A program made the position numbers and the translations under genes. This document shows positions 1-5,383 of a stretch of 8,015 bases of DNA, piece after piece (position 1 is the first letter of the stretch; each line of letters starts with the position of its first letter). Location of the stretch: contig JAEYTY010000112.1 in NCBI GenBank assembly GCA_023433775.1, positions 1 through 8,015 on the forward strand. Direction: 5' to 3'. The notes below the pieces were generated by a model that was not told where the DNA came from, did not search any database, and saw only the letters and a list, made by a program, of their open reading frames with translations. The DNA is from Pseudomonadota bacterium. Lineage in GTDB: Bacteria; Pseudomonadota; Alphaproteobacteria; Rhizobiales; Devosiaceae.

Positions 1-221
1 GCGATAACAATGTTGACCAGGCGCTGCGCGCACTGAAGAAGAAGCTGCAGCGCGAAGGCGTCTTCCGCGAAATGAAGCTGCGCAACTATTACGAGAAGCC
101 CTCTGAGAAGAAGGCTCGCCAGAAGGCTGAAGCTGTGCGCCGTGCGCGCAAGCTGGCCCGCAAGCGCGCTCAGCGCGAAGGCGGCATCGTGGCCGCGCCA
201 TCGGCAGCTCGTCCAAGCTAG
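1..221 (+). CDS. rpsU: 30S ribosomal protein S21, 3' part
   Basis: Small basic ribosomal protein of the 30S subunit, which in enterobacteria aids initiation by helping position mRNA on the 3' end of 16S rRNA. The gene is cut by the window edge. The reading frame begins at base 3 and gives 72 residues before TAG at 219-221. The visible part holds the S21 signature: a DxALRxLKKK segment, a REGVF turn, then R-x-YYEKPSEKK followed by an Arg/Lys-rich helix (ARKLARKRAQR). It continues into a short Ala/Pro-rich tail (GGIVAAPSAARPS) that the E. coli protein lacks; such tails are common in alphaproteobacteria. An intrinsic terminator follows after 22 bases, so this is the last gene of its transcript. 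Only the first few residues and the start codon are missing. Identification is secure. Confidence 0.95.
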   Translation, partial: DNNVDQALRALKKKLQREGVFREMKLRNYYEKPSEKKARQKAEAVRRARKLARKRAQREGGIVAAPSAARPS

Positions 222-243
222 ACCCGGTCTGGCCTGTATTTTT

Positions 244-275
244 AAACGCCGTCCCTCGCGGGGCGGCGTTTTTTA
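244..275 (+). terminator. rho-independent terminator of rpsU
   Basis: An 11-bp stem (245-255 pairing with 260-270, one G-T wobble) closes on the tetraloop TCGC and runs directly into a T tract at 269-274. This is a textbook intrinsic terminator placed 22 bases after the rpsU stop. The hydrolase gene at 303 ends facing it. On the minus strand the hairpin is followed only by TTTAAAAAT, so it may act weakly in that direction too. Confidence 0.92.
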
Positions 276-302
276 TTGCGCGCTTGTTGGCCGGCGCCAG
301 CC

Positions 303-1112
303 TCAGGGCGCCATGGCTCTTTCGAAGAAGGGAAGGGCCTCGCCCCAGATGCCCGCATCCCAGAGATCACCATGGCCCGCATCGGGCACGATCCAGAGTT
401 CGTCCTTGTTGGGGGCCAGCGCGTGGAGACGTTCGCCATTGGAGACGCCGATGGTCGTGTCGGCCGTGCCATGGGCCACCAGCACCGGCTCGGTGACGTC
501 GGCGATCCATTCGTCATTGGGGAACTGGTCGAGCATCACCCAGCGCGTGGGCAGGATGGGATAGCGCTCTGCCGCGACGCCCACGGCGGACAGGAATGGT
601 GTTTCGAGCAGCAGGGCCTTGGCGTCACGCTGGCTGGCGACATAAGTGGCCGGCCCCGAACCCAGTGAGCGGCCCCAGATGAGCATGGGGGCGCCTTTTT
701 CAGCCGCCCAATCATAGGCAGTGATGGCGTCTGCCAGAATATTGTCCTGCGTGATCTGGCCCGGCGAAGCGGGAAAGCCGCGATAGTCGAAGGACAGGAA
801 GCCGTAGCCGGCGGCAACGAATTGCTCGAAGCGCTCGTGCTCGCGGCTGAAGCTGCCGGTATTGCCCTTGTAATAGATGATCAGCGGCATTCCGGGGCGG
901 GGCGCCTGATACCAGCCATTGATGACGCCATCGCCCGAAGGCAGCGCGATTTCCTCGGCATTGGTGAGGGCGGTTTCGCTCAGCGCGGTGATCGGCCCGC
1001 TGGCGGAATATTGCAGCGCGCGCTGGTTGAAATACATGTAGCCGACCGCCCCCGCATAGACGAGAACGACCAGCAGCAGGACGGCAAGGAGAACGCGGCG
1101 AAAGAGCTTCAC
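303..1112 (-). CDS. membrane-anchored alpha/beta hydrolase (BEM46/ABHD13-like)
   Basis: Predicted serine hydrolase of 269 residues with an alpha/beta fold; the natural substrate cannot be read from the sequence. Residues 5-28 are a hydrophobic N-terminal anchor after a short basic start (KLFRR), so the catalytic domain probably lies in the periplasm, tethered to the inner membrane. The nucleophile elbow is G-R-S-L-G with Ser149; Asp218 in HGTAD and His247 in AGHGDLW complete a plausible triad. The strand before an oxyanion-type loop reads IIYYKGNTGS (about 78-87), and SFDYRGFPAS (107-116) is typical of BEM46/ABHD13-type proteins often annotated as 'alpha/beta hydrolase'. The start codon is GTG (1110-1112), with GGAGG nine bases upstream. 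The gene lies 54 bases downstream of the FrnE-like gene on the same strand and may share its transcript. Confidence 0.85.
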   Translation of the reverse strand: MKLFRRVLLAVLLLVVLVYAGAVGYMYFNQRALQYSASGPITALSETALTNAEEIALPSGDGVINGWYQAPRPGMPLIIYYKGNTGSFSREHERFEQFVAAGYGFLSFDYRGFPASPGQITQDNILADAITAYDWAAEKGAPMLIWGRSLGSGPATYVASQRDAKALLLETPFLSAVGVAAERYPILPTRWVMLDQFPNDEWIADVTEPVLVAHGTADTTIGVSNGERLHALAPNKDELWIVPDAGHGDLWDAGIWGEALPFFERAMAP

Positions 1113-1162
1113 GGAGAACAGCCTCCAGACAGGATCACTGCTCCAGCCTATAGCATTAGAGC

Positions 1163-1182
1163 GGTTTCAGAGTTCTGAAATC
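1163..1182. repeat. short dyad across the stop of the FrnE-like gene
   Basis: TTTCAG (1165-1170) and CTGAAA (1175-1180) form a perfect 6-bp inverted repeat around AGTT. One further wobble and one further pair extend it in plus-strand RNA. It covers the TGA stop (1167-1169) of the FrnE-like gene. There is no T tract on the minus strand, so it is a poor intrinsic terminator. The flanking text TTAGAGCGGTTTCAG resembles, from memory only, short palindromic intergenic repeats of Hyphomicrobiales genomes. Confidence 0.35.
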
Positions 1183-1805
1183 GTCTTGGCCAGTGCCTGC
1201 TGGAAGACTTCGTCGGGCTGGGCGCCGGAGAGCGCATATTTCTCGCCGAAAATGAAGAACGGCACGCCGCGAATGCCTTGCGCGGCCGCGTCATTTGCCA
1301 GTTGTGCGGTGATCGAGAGCTCGTTCTCGTCATTGATGGCATCCAGCGCATCACCGCGATCAAAGCCGAATTCGACGGCAATGTCGGCCAGCACATTGTC
1401 GTCATTGATCTGCCGATGATCGAGGAAATAGGCATTGGCGATGGCATTGGCCAATTCGTGCTGGTTGCCCATGGGCTTGGCGAGACGCGTAATGGTGTGC
1501 GCCTTGGCGGTGTTGAACATGCGCGGTTGTTTGGACAGGTCCAGCGTCACGCCGGCTTTGGCGGCTTCGCTTTCAACGCGCTCCCACATTTCCTTGGGGT
1601 CGCGGCCATATTTGCTGCGCAGCATTTCGCCCACGTCGACGCCTTCGGGCGGAACGGTAGGGTCGAGATAGAAGGGGTGGTTGTCGATGACGACTTCAAT
1701 GTCATCCGGCAGGGCCGCCACGGCCTTGTCCAGCCGCGCCGAGCCCACGAGGCACCATGGGCAGACAACATCGGTGAACAGATCGATCTTGAGCAGTTTG
1801 GCCAT
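1167..1805 (-). CDS. DsbA-family (FrnE-like) thiol oxidoreductase
   Basis: Thioredoxin-fold dithiol oxidoreductase or isomerase of 212 residues, with no signal peptide, so probably cytoplasmic like characterised FrnE proteins. The active site C-P-W-C is at residues 15-18, after the first beta strand (LLKIDLFTD). A helical insertion fills the middle, including the WERVESEAAKAG region. The cis-proline loop is G-V-P-F-F (Pro182), followed by FGEKYALSGAQ, the usual FrnE C-terminal signature. The frame is open to an ATG at 1841, but I chose the ATG at 1805. It has GGAG (1814-1817) eight bases upstream and directly precedes the conserved first strand, whereas the extra 12 residues (MWDGPQPPGDPP) look untranslated. 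FrnE-type proteins are linked to oxidative-stress tolerance and disulfide shuffling; the physiological substrate here is unknown. A perfect 7-bp dyad lies 63 bases upstream of this start. Confidence 0.88.
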   Translation of the reverse strand: MAKLLKIDLFTDVVCPWCLVGSARLDKAVAALPDDIEVVIDNHPFYLDPTVPPEGVDVGEMLRSKYGRDPKEMWERVESEAAKAGVTLDLSKQPRMFNTAKAHTITRLAKPMGNQHELANAIANAYFLDHRQINDDNVLADIAVEFGFDRGDALDAINDENELSITAQLANDAAAQGIRGVPFFIFGEKYALSGAQPDEVFQQALAKTISEL

Positions 1806-1813
1806 GGGTGGAT

Positions 1814-1817
1814 CTCC
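1814..1817 (-). promoter_or_regulatory. ribosome binding site deciding the FrnE-like start
   Basis: Minus-strand GGAG sits eight bases before the ATG at 1805. The alternative ATG at 1841 has only GAAGGG two bases away, which is too close to work well. Confidence 0.6.
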
Positions 1818-1867
1818 GGGCGGCTGTGGTCCGTCCCACATGGCCCTTCATGACCTGCCCGGCAAGA

Positions 1868-1885
1868 GGTTACCTTGGGGTAACC
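1868..1885. promoter_or_regulatory. perfect dyad GGTTACC-N4-GGTAACC, possible operator
   Basis: The two 7-base arms are exact inverted repeats separated by TTGG. The dyad lies in the 85-base gap between the stop of the five-segment membrane protein gene (1891) and the FrnE-like start (1805), 63 bases upstream of that start. There is no T tract on either strand, so a DNA operator is more likely than an intrinsic terminator. An mRNA hairpin that protects the upstream message is the alternative. The binding protein is unknown. Confidence 0.45.
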
Positions 1886-1890
1886 GTGGC

Positions 1891-2454
1891 TCAGGCTGCG
1901 GGCGGCGCGTCATGCACCTGCGTCAGGGCAAAGGGCGGGGCCCAGGCGGCGGCGAGGGCGAGGCCGAGCGTGGCGCTGATACCGAGCCACAGAAGTGCAG
2001 GGGTCAGCAGATAGGCGGCGGGGCGCGATACGGCGCTGACGCGGACCATGGTGGCCATGGTCAGCAACAGCAGGCCCGTACTGGCCATGCCCAGCTGCAG
2101 CGAATCGAGCGGGCCGATGGTGAAGGGGAAAAGAATGAGCCCGGCGATCAGCGCACCGAGCCAGATGGCCGGACGTGTTTCCCTTTCACGGGCGACAAAG
2201 AAAAGGCTTGCGCCGAGCAGGGGCAGCAGCGCCAGATGCAGGGCAGCGCCCAGCCAGCCGATGAGGCCCAAGGGCGAGAAGAAATAGGGGACAATGCCCA
2301 GCGCTTCAGCGCCAATGCTCACCAACCCGAAGAGACCCACCGGCAGCAGGGTCGCGATAGCGAAGCCAAGCGCGGATGAAAGATCAACCGGGCTTGCCAC
2401 AGGCTGCGTGGCGGGGTGGAACGGCGTCTGTGCTGTCGCTATCGTGGTCGCCAT
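1891..2454 (-). CDS. five-segment membrane protein, possible divergent TspO/MBR homologue
   Basis: Integral inner-membrane protein of 187 residues, not firmly recognised. After a polar N-terminus of about 25 residues it has five hydrophobic segments (roughly 26-48, 62-87, 96-114, 116-138, 145-171), the topology of TspO/MBR proteins, which bind porphyrins and related ligands. The last segment, S-R-P-A-A-x-L-L-x-P-x-L-x-W (143-156) then a helix ending in Trp171, resembles the TspO C-terminal helix. The preceding LLLLTMATMVRVS also lines up by eye. The Trp-rich loop and WxFxPxW motif of classical TspO are absent: Trp occurs only at 67, 98, 156 and 171. TspO is therefore a hypothesis and 'membrane protein of unknown function' the safe name. 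The ATG at 2454 has GGGAG about seven bases upstream. The gene is divergent from slyX, and its likely -10 lies in a dyad at 2474-2493. Confidence 0.8.
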   Translation of the reverse strand: MATTIATAQTPFHPATQPVASPVDLSSALGFAIATLLPVGLFGLVSIGAEALGIVPYFFSPLGLIGWLGAALHLALLPLLGASLFFVARERETRPAIWLGALIAGLILFPFTIGPLDSLQLGMASTGLLLLTMATMVRVSAVSRPAAYLLTPALLWLGISATLGLALAAAWAPPFALTQVHDAPPAA

Positions 2455-2603
2455 TTTCGGCTCCCGGGTTGAACATTATCGGAGAGGATAATGGCCCGGT
2501 GTCGTGTAGGGTTCCGTTTAGGTCAACACGCTGGCGTTAGCGCACAGCTTGTGATGCAGGCGCCAGGCGCCTAAATCCGGGGCGCAAAGCAGGGATGAAA
2601 GCC
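2455..2603. promoter_or_regulatory. divergent promoter region of the membrane protein and slyX
   Basis: This is the longest gene-free stretch, about 150 bases, and it holds two dyads. CATTATC-N6-GATAATG (2474-2493) contains a good minus-strand -10, GATAAT (2480 to 2475), that would start the membrane-protein message about 14 bases before its ATG; no convincing -35 is visible. Towards slyX, TTGTGA (2549-2554), a 17-base spacer and TAAATC (2572-2577) make a weak sigma-70-type promoter. Its spacer contains the 15-base palindrome AGGCGCC-A-GGCGCCT (2558-2572). Both promoter assignments are tentative; the dyads themselves are exact. Confidence 0.35.
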
Positions 2604-2816
2604 ATGAACAGCAGCGATCAGAGTGAGAGGCTGGAGGCGCTGGAAATGCGCGTCGCCTTTCAGGATCAGACCATCGAGGAGCTCAATGCCGCCCTCACCG
2701 CGCAGTGGAAAGTGGTGGAAGCGCTGACCCAGAAACTGGCGCGGATGGAAGAGCAGGTGCGGGCCGGCACGCATATCGCCGACCCGGCCAATGACAGGCC
2801 CCCGCCGCATTATTGA
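2604..2816 (+). CDS. slyX: SlyX family protein
   Basis: Small SlyX protein of 70 residues from the chosen start. The family is widespread in Proteobacteria but its biochemical role is not established; the name comes from adjacency to slyD in E. coli. Nearly the whole chain is a predicted coiled coil (ERLEALEMRVAFQDQTIEEL onwards, through QWKVVEALTQKLARMEEQV). It ends in the family's hallmark PPPHY. An in-frame ATG at 2595 would add three residues (MKA), but the AGGG at 2591-2594 directly abuts it and sits nine bases before the ATG at 2604. SlyX relatives also usually begin as MNSSDQSERLEALE does here, so I prefer 2604. The gene converges on the four-segment membrane protein gene with only 7 bases between stop codons and no room for an intrinsic terminator. 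Confidence 0.9.
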   Translation: MNSSDQSERLEALEMRVAFQDQTIEELNAALTAQWKVVEALTQKLARMEEQVRAGTHIADPANDRPPPHY

Positions 2817-2823
2817 GACGGCG

Positions 2824-3228
2824 TCAGTTGAAAGACATCACCGCCGAAAAGATCGTGCCGATAAGGGCAAAGCGCGTGATCATGCCGAAGATGCGCGGCG
2901 GAATGGATTTCGTGGCCGGTATGAACTGGCTGGCCACACCGGCGATGATGATGGCGACAAACACCATCTTGGCCACAAACCACGGGTTGGACCACAGGCC
3001 GGCATCATAGCGCATGGCCACCATGGCAAGGCCCGTGATGACCAGCACGACCAGCCCCAGCCTGGCATTGATGCTGAGCTGCCTGGCCATCGAGCCCATA
3101 ATGCCCCGCGCTTCCGGGGCGAGCGAGCCCATGCGGCTCCCGAGCAATGGCATGGCAATATTGGTGGCGGCTGCCACCACCAGCGCGCCGAAATGCAGAA
3201 ACAAAGTCAGGCGAAAAATATCGTCCAT
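2824..3228 (-). CDS. four-segment membrane protein, predicted SoxR target
   Basis: Small integral membrane protein of 134 residues, function unknown. Four hydrophobic segments lie at about 8-29, 55-73, 83-103 and 113-132. His12 sits inside the first segment (LFLHFGALVV), and a conserved-looking SNPWFVAKMVFVAI leads the third. The outline recalls small CopD/DUF2269-type membrane proteins, some of which use membrane histidines for heme or metal, but I cannot assign a family. The frame is open to an ATG at 3282, but that codon lies inside the SoxR box, upstream of the predicted transcription start. The ATG at 3228 has GGAGGG (3233-3238) four bases away and directly precedes the first membrane segment. 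The SoxR-type promoter at 3268-3298 points at this gene with a predicted 33-base leader, so oxidised SoxR probably switches it on. Confidence 0.85.
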   Translation of the reverse strand: MDDIFRLTLFLHFGALVVAAATNIAMPLLGSRMGSLAPEARGIMGSMARQLSINARLGLVVLVITGLAMVAMRYDAGLWSNPWFVAKMVFVAIIIAGVASQFIPATKSIPPRIFGMITRFALIGTIFSAVMSFN

Positions 3229-3248
3229 ATGGCCCTCCGGGACCGTGC

Positions 3249-3277
3249 TTGTGATCAGTCTGCACGCTTGATAGAAC
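3249..3277 (+). promoter_or_regulatory. candidate soxR promoter giving a leaderless start
   Basis: TTGTGA (3249-3254), a 17-base spacer and TAGAAC (3272-3277) match sigma-70 at four of six positions in each hexamer. The predicted start falls at 3284-3285, the A of the soxR ATG. No Shine-Dalgarno sequence precedes that ATG, which fits a leaderless message. Confidence 0.45.
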
Positions 3278-3298
3278 CTCAAGCATGGTTGAGGTCAA
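3268..3298 (-). promoter_or_regulatory. SoxR-activated promoter of the four-segment membrane protein
   Basis: On the minus strand the -35 is TTGACC (3298 to 3293), the spacer is 19 bases (3292-3274) and the -10 is TATCAA (3273 to 3268). The overlong 19-base spacer carrying the operator is the hallmark of MerR-family activated promoters, and the layout matches the E. coli soxS promoter element for element. Transcription should start near 3261, leaving a 33-base leader with GGAGGG before the ATG at 3228. Confidence 0.8.
3277..3294. promoter_or_regulatory. SoxR box
   Basis: The 18 bases CCTCAAGCATGGTTGAGG form a dyad with eight of nine symmetric pairs. They match the E. coli soxS operator CCTCAAGTTAACTTGAGG in the whole left arm (CCTCAAG) and in TTGAGG of the right arm. 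The box includes the soxR start codon (3285-3287), so SoxR bound here should hinder its own transcription while controlling the divergent gene. Confidence 0.88.
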
Positions 3299-3734
3299 GT
3301 GGGTATATCTGCGCGTCGGTGACGTGGCGCGGCGGGCCGGCGTCGCGGTGTCGACGCTGCATTTTTATGAGCGCAAGGGGCTGATCCGGTCTGTCCGCTC
3401 CAATGGCAACCAGCGGCGGTATGAGCGCAGCGTGTTGCGGCGCGTGGCGGTCATCCAGGTGGCGCAGATGCTGGGGCTCAGCCTTGGTGAAATTGCCGCC
3501 GCGCTAGATACGCTCCCCGAGGGGCGCACGCCTGACAAGGACGATTGGGCCAGGCTCTCGGAAGGCTGGCGCGACCTGCTCGATCAGCGCATTGCCCGCC
3601 TCACGCGGCTGCGCGACGGGCTCAGCGAATGCATCGGCTGCGGCTGTCTTTCGGTCGAAAATTGCCCCATCCGCAACCCCGGCGACAGGCTTTCTAGCGA
3701 GGGCGCCGGGGCGCGGATTTTGCTGAAGGACTGA
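3285..3734 (+). CDS. soxR: redox-sensitive transcriptional activator SoxR
   Basis: MerR-family regulator of 149 residues that senses redox-cycling compounds and superoxide stress through a [2Fe-2S] cluster and activates promoters with 19-base spacers. The winged helix-turn-helix occupies about residues 8-75 (VGDVARRAGVAVSTLHFYERKGLI, then NGNQRRYERSVLRR). A dimerisation helix follows at about 85-113. The cluster ligands are Cys116, Cys119, Cys121 and Cys127 in CIGCGCLSVENC, followed by PIRNPGDRL and GAGAR as in E. coli SoxR. All four cysteines are present, so the sensor should be functional. The ATG at 3285 adds seven residues before the HTH; later starts would cut into it. There is no Shine-Dalgarno, and the start codon lies inside the SoxR box. 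No soxS is visible: the divergent four-segment membrane protein takes its place. The 3' end overlaps the next gene tail to tail by 41 bases. Confidence 0.96.
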   Translation: MVEVKWVYLRVGDVARRAGVAVSTLHFYERKGLIRSVRSNGNQRRYERSVLRRVAVIQVAQMLGLSLGEIAAALDTLPEGRTPDKDDWARLSEGWRDLLDQRIARLTRLRDGLSECIGCGCLSVENCPIRNPGDRLSSEGAGARILLKD

Positions 3735-5325
3735 CACTTTCCTCCACCTCGGGCGGCTGGCGCTCCAGCCCCACCGCCTTGCGGAACGACATGATATGCG
3801 CGGCGGGCTTTTCGCCCTTGGGCGCGGTGTCGGTCCAATAGAAATTGTGGGTGAAGAGCCGCCAGTTGAGCCTGCCCCAGGTGATCACCACATTGACGTC
3901 CCAGATGCCCGGGCCAAAACGCTCCTTGCCAGCCACGGGGCCCGAAATCGGGTCGCCAAGCAGGAAAAGCGGCGAGATGAACTGGTCGTAGATATTGGTC
4001 CAGCGCACGACTGAAAACACCGCGCCATGGTGCGCGACGCTGCCCTTTTCGGCGTCGTTGTAAAGCGCCCCATTGTTCTCGTCGTAGTTCTGCGCCGGGG
4101 CGGTGGGCAGCACGCGCTCCTGCTTCATGCGGCGGAAGTCGTCGCGGCTTTCGGTGATGAGGAATTCGGCGCTGGTGAGGGGCGAACCCAGGGTAATCAG
4201 GTCTGAAACCTTCCAGCCCGACATTGTGTGGTTTTCCGGGTCGCCCTTTTGCTGGCGCAGCTTGTCATAGGCGGCCCATTGCAGCGCCTGATAGGCGTGG
4301 ATCGTGTCGGCGTCCCAGGTGTCGCCCGGATTGGCGGCGACAAAATCATCAAGCGTCTTGATGGCCAGCGCGGCTTCGGCGTCGGGCGGATTGTCCTTGG
4401 TCGGGCCCACTTCGCGCCAGAGAATGTGCAGCAGATCATAGGCCAGCACCGAGCCCAGCGAATGGGCGATGACGATCACCCGGTCATATTCGGGGTCCTC
4501 ATGCAGGGCCTTGAGCAGTGCAAGGCCGCGATTGCGCACGCCCTGCCGGCTCTGCACGGTTTCGGTCTGGGCCGAAAGATAGCTCGCCGCATCGCCGAAA
4601 TAGGGCAGCAGGAAATTGTCCGCCATCCAGGCGAGCAGGGCCAGCACCATGAAATTGAGCACCAGCGGGTTCCAGCCGAAAATATCGAGCACGCCCGCCG
4701 CGATGACGAAGATCAGCAGCCAGGGCGGCAGGCGCTCGAGAAAGGACAGGAAGCGGAAGAATTTGGGCAGCAGCAGCAGCAGCAATCCGGCCAGCGCAAT
4801 GCCTTGGCCGCGCCGGGCGTCGGGCGAAAAGAAATGGTCGAACCAGTCGAGCGTCAGCAGTTTTGGCAGGGTTAGCAGGGCGGCAAAAGCGCTTCCGGCG
4901 GCCAGAATGCTCATCAGCCAGAAGACGGTCCAGGGTAGGCGCATATGGCCGGGCACGTCCGCCGGGTCGATCCAGAGCAGGCGCTTGATCCAGCGCCAGA
5001 GATTGCGCAATGGCGTCTCGTTGAGGAGGTCCGCGTAATAGAGCTCGAAGAAATCGTTCTTGCGGCCATTATGCGGGGGCGTGGTGACGCGCTGCAGCTC
5101 GTAGAGCCCGCTCTTGTCGTCGGGCACAATCCAGATCGGGCGCGGCTTGGAATTGTCTTCACCGGGGACATCGAGGTCGGAATTGTGCTGCCAGAGCACA
5201 TCGACAAAGTCGCGAATGGTGCCCATGGGGCGCTGTTCGCCCTGGCCGTGAATAACCACGATGGCCTGCCGGGCAATAGGCGGGCTTGCCGTTGCAGCCC
5301 TGGTCTTTCGCGGTGCTCTCGCCAT
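3694..5325 (-). CDS. membrane-embedded alpha/beta-hydrolase-like protein
   Basis: Large protein of 543 residues combining serine-hydrolase motifs with a membrane module; substrate unknown. The hydrolase starts at residue 20 with QAIVVIHGQGEQR, a first strand and HG oxyanion loop. The elbow V-I-A-H-S-L-G-S-V-L follows, with likely nucleophile Ser289 (A-x-S-x-G rather than G-x-S-x-G). LITLGSPLT (376-384), W-x-N-I-Y-D-x-F-I-S-P (442-452), Asp458 and His493 (FTHNFYW) look like the C-terminal half of a lipase core with the rest of a triad. Between oxyanion loop and elbow is an insertion of about 200 residues with three or four membrane helices (about 129-153, 175-196, 200-216, 219-240). The C-terminus is Pro/Ser/Arg-rich. 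The ATG at 5325 has GGGGGAG three bases upstream. It lies 58 bases after the LysE-type gene on the same strand and may be cotranscribed with it. Confidence 0.82.
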   Translation of the reverse strand: MARAPRKTRAATASPPIARQAIVVIHGQGEQRPMGTIRDFVDVLWQHNSDLDVPGEDNSKPRPIWIVPDDKSGLYELQRVTTPPHNGRKNDFFELYYADLLNETPLRNLWRWIKRLLWIDPADVPGHMRLPWTVFWLMSILAAGSAFAALLTLPKLLTLDWFDHFFSPDARRGQGIALAGLLLLLLPKFFRFLSFLERLPPWLLIFVIAAGVLDIFGWNPLVLNFMVLALLAWMADNFLLPYFGDAASYLSAQTETVQSRQGVRNRGLALLKALHEDPEYDRVIVIAHSLGSVLAYDLLHILWREVGPTKDNPPDAEAALAIKTLDDFVAANPGDTWDADTIHAYQALQWAAYDKLRQQKGDPENHTMSGWKVSDLITLGSPLTSAEFLITESRDDFRRMKQERVLPTAPAQNYDENNGALYNDAEKGSVAHHGAVFSVVRWTNIYDQFISPLFLLGDPISGPVAGKERFGPGIWDVNVVITWGRLNWRLFTHNFYWTDTAPKGEKPAAHIMSFRKAVGLERQPPEVEESVSPSAKSAPRRPR

Positions 5326-5383
5326 CGTCTCCCCCGTATTCGCGGCAGATTAGGCGAAGGGCGGCGCAGATGGAACCGTCCGT

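Noticed and set aside
1806..1841. Upstream ATG at 1841 for the FrnE-like protein
   Set aside because: Its Shine-Dalgarno is too close, and it adds 12 residues unlike the family.
1681..2379. Plus-strand open frame of 232 codons
   Set aside because: It is antisense to the FrnE-like and five-segment membrane genes, is Gln/Gly/Arg-rich with no domain, and starts inside another gene.
3229..3282. Upstream ATG at 3282 for the four-segment membrane protein
   Set aside because: It falls inside the SoxR box and upstream of the predicted transcription start. The ATG at 3228 has a strong GGAGGG.
2791..3384. Plus-strand open frame of 197 codons
   Set aside because: It is antisense to the four-segment membrane protein, runs into soxR in another frame, and has the His/Arg/Asp-rich composition of a shadow frame.
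4228..4875. Plus-strand open frame of 215 codons
   Set aside because: It is antisense to the middle of the membrane-embedded hydrolase. Its Gln-rich tract is the complement of CTG leucine codons.
3694..5325. Type VI secretion lipase effector
   Set aside because: No VgrG, PAAR, adaptor or immunity gene is nearby, and the protein has several membrane helices of its own.
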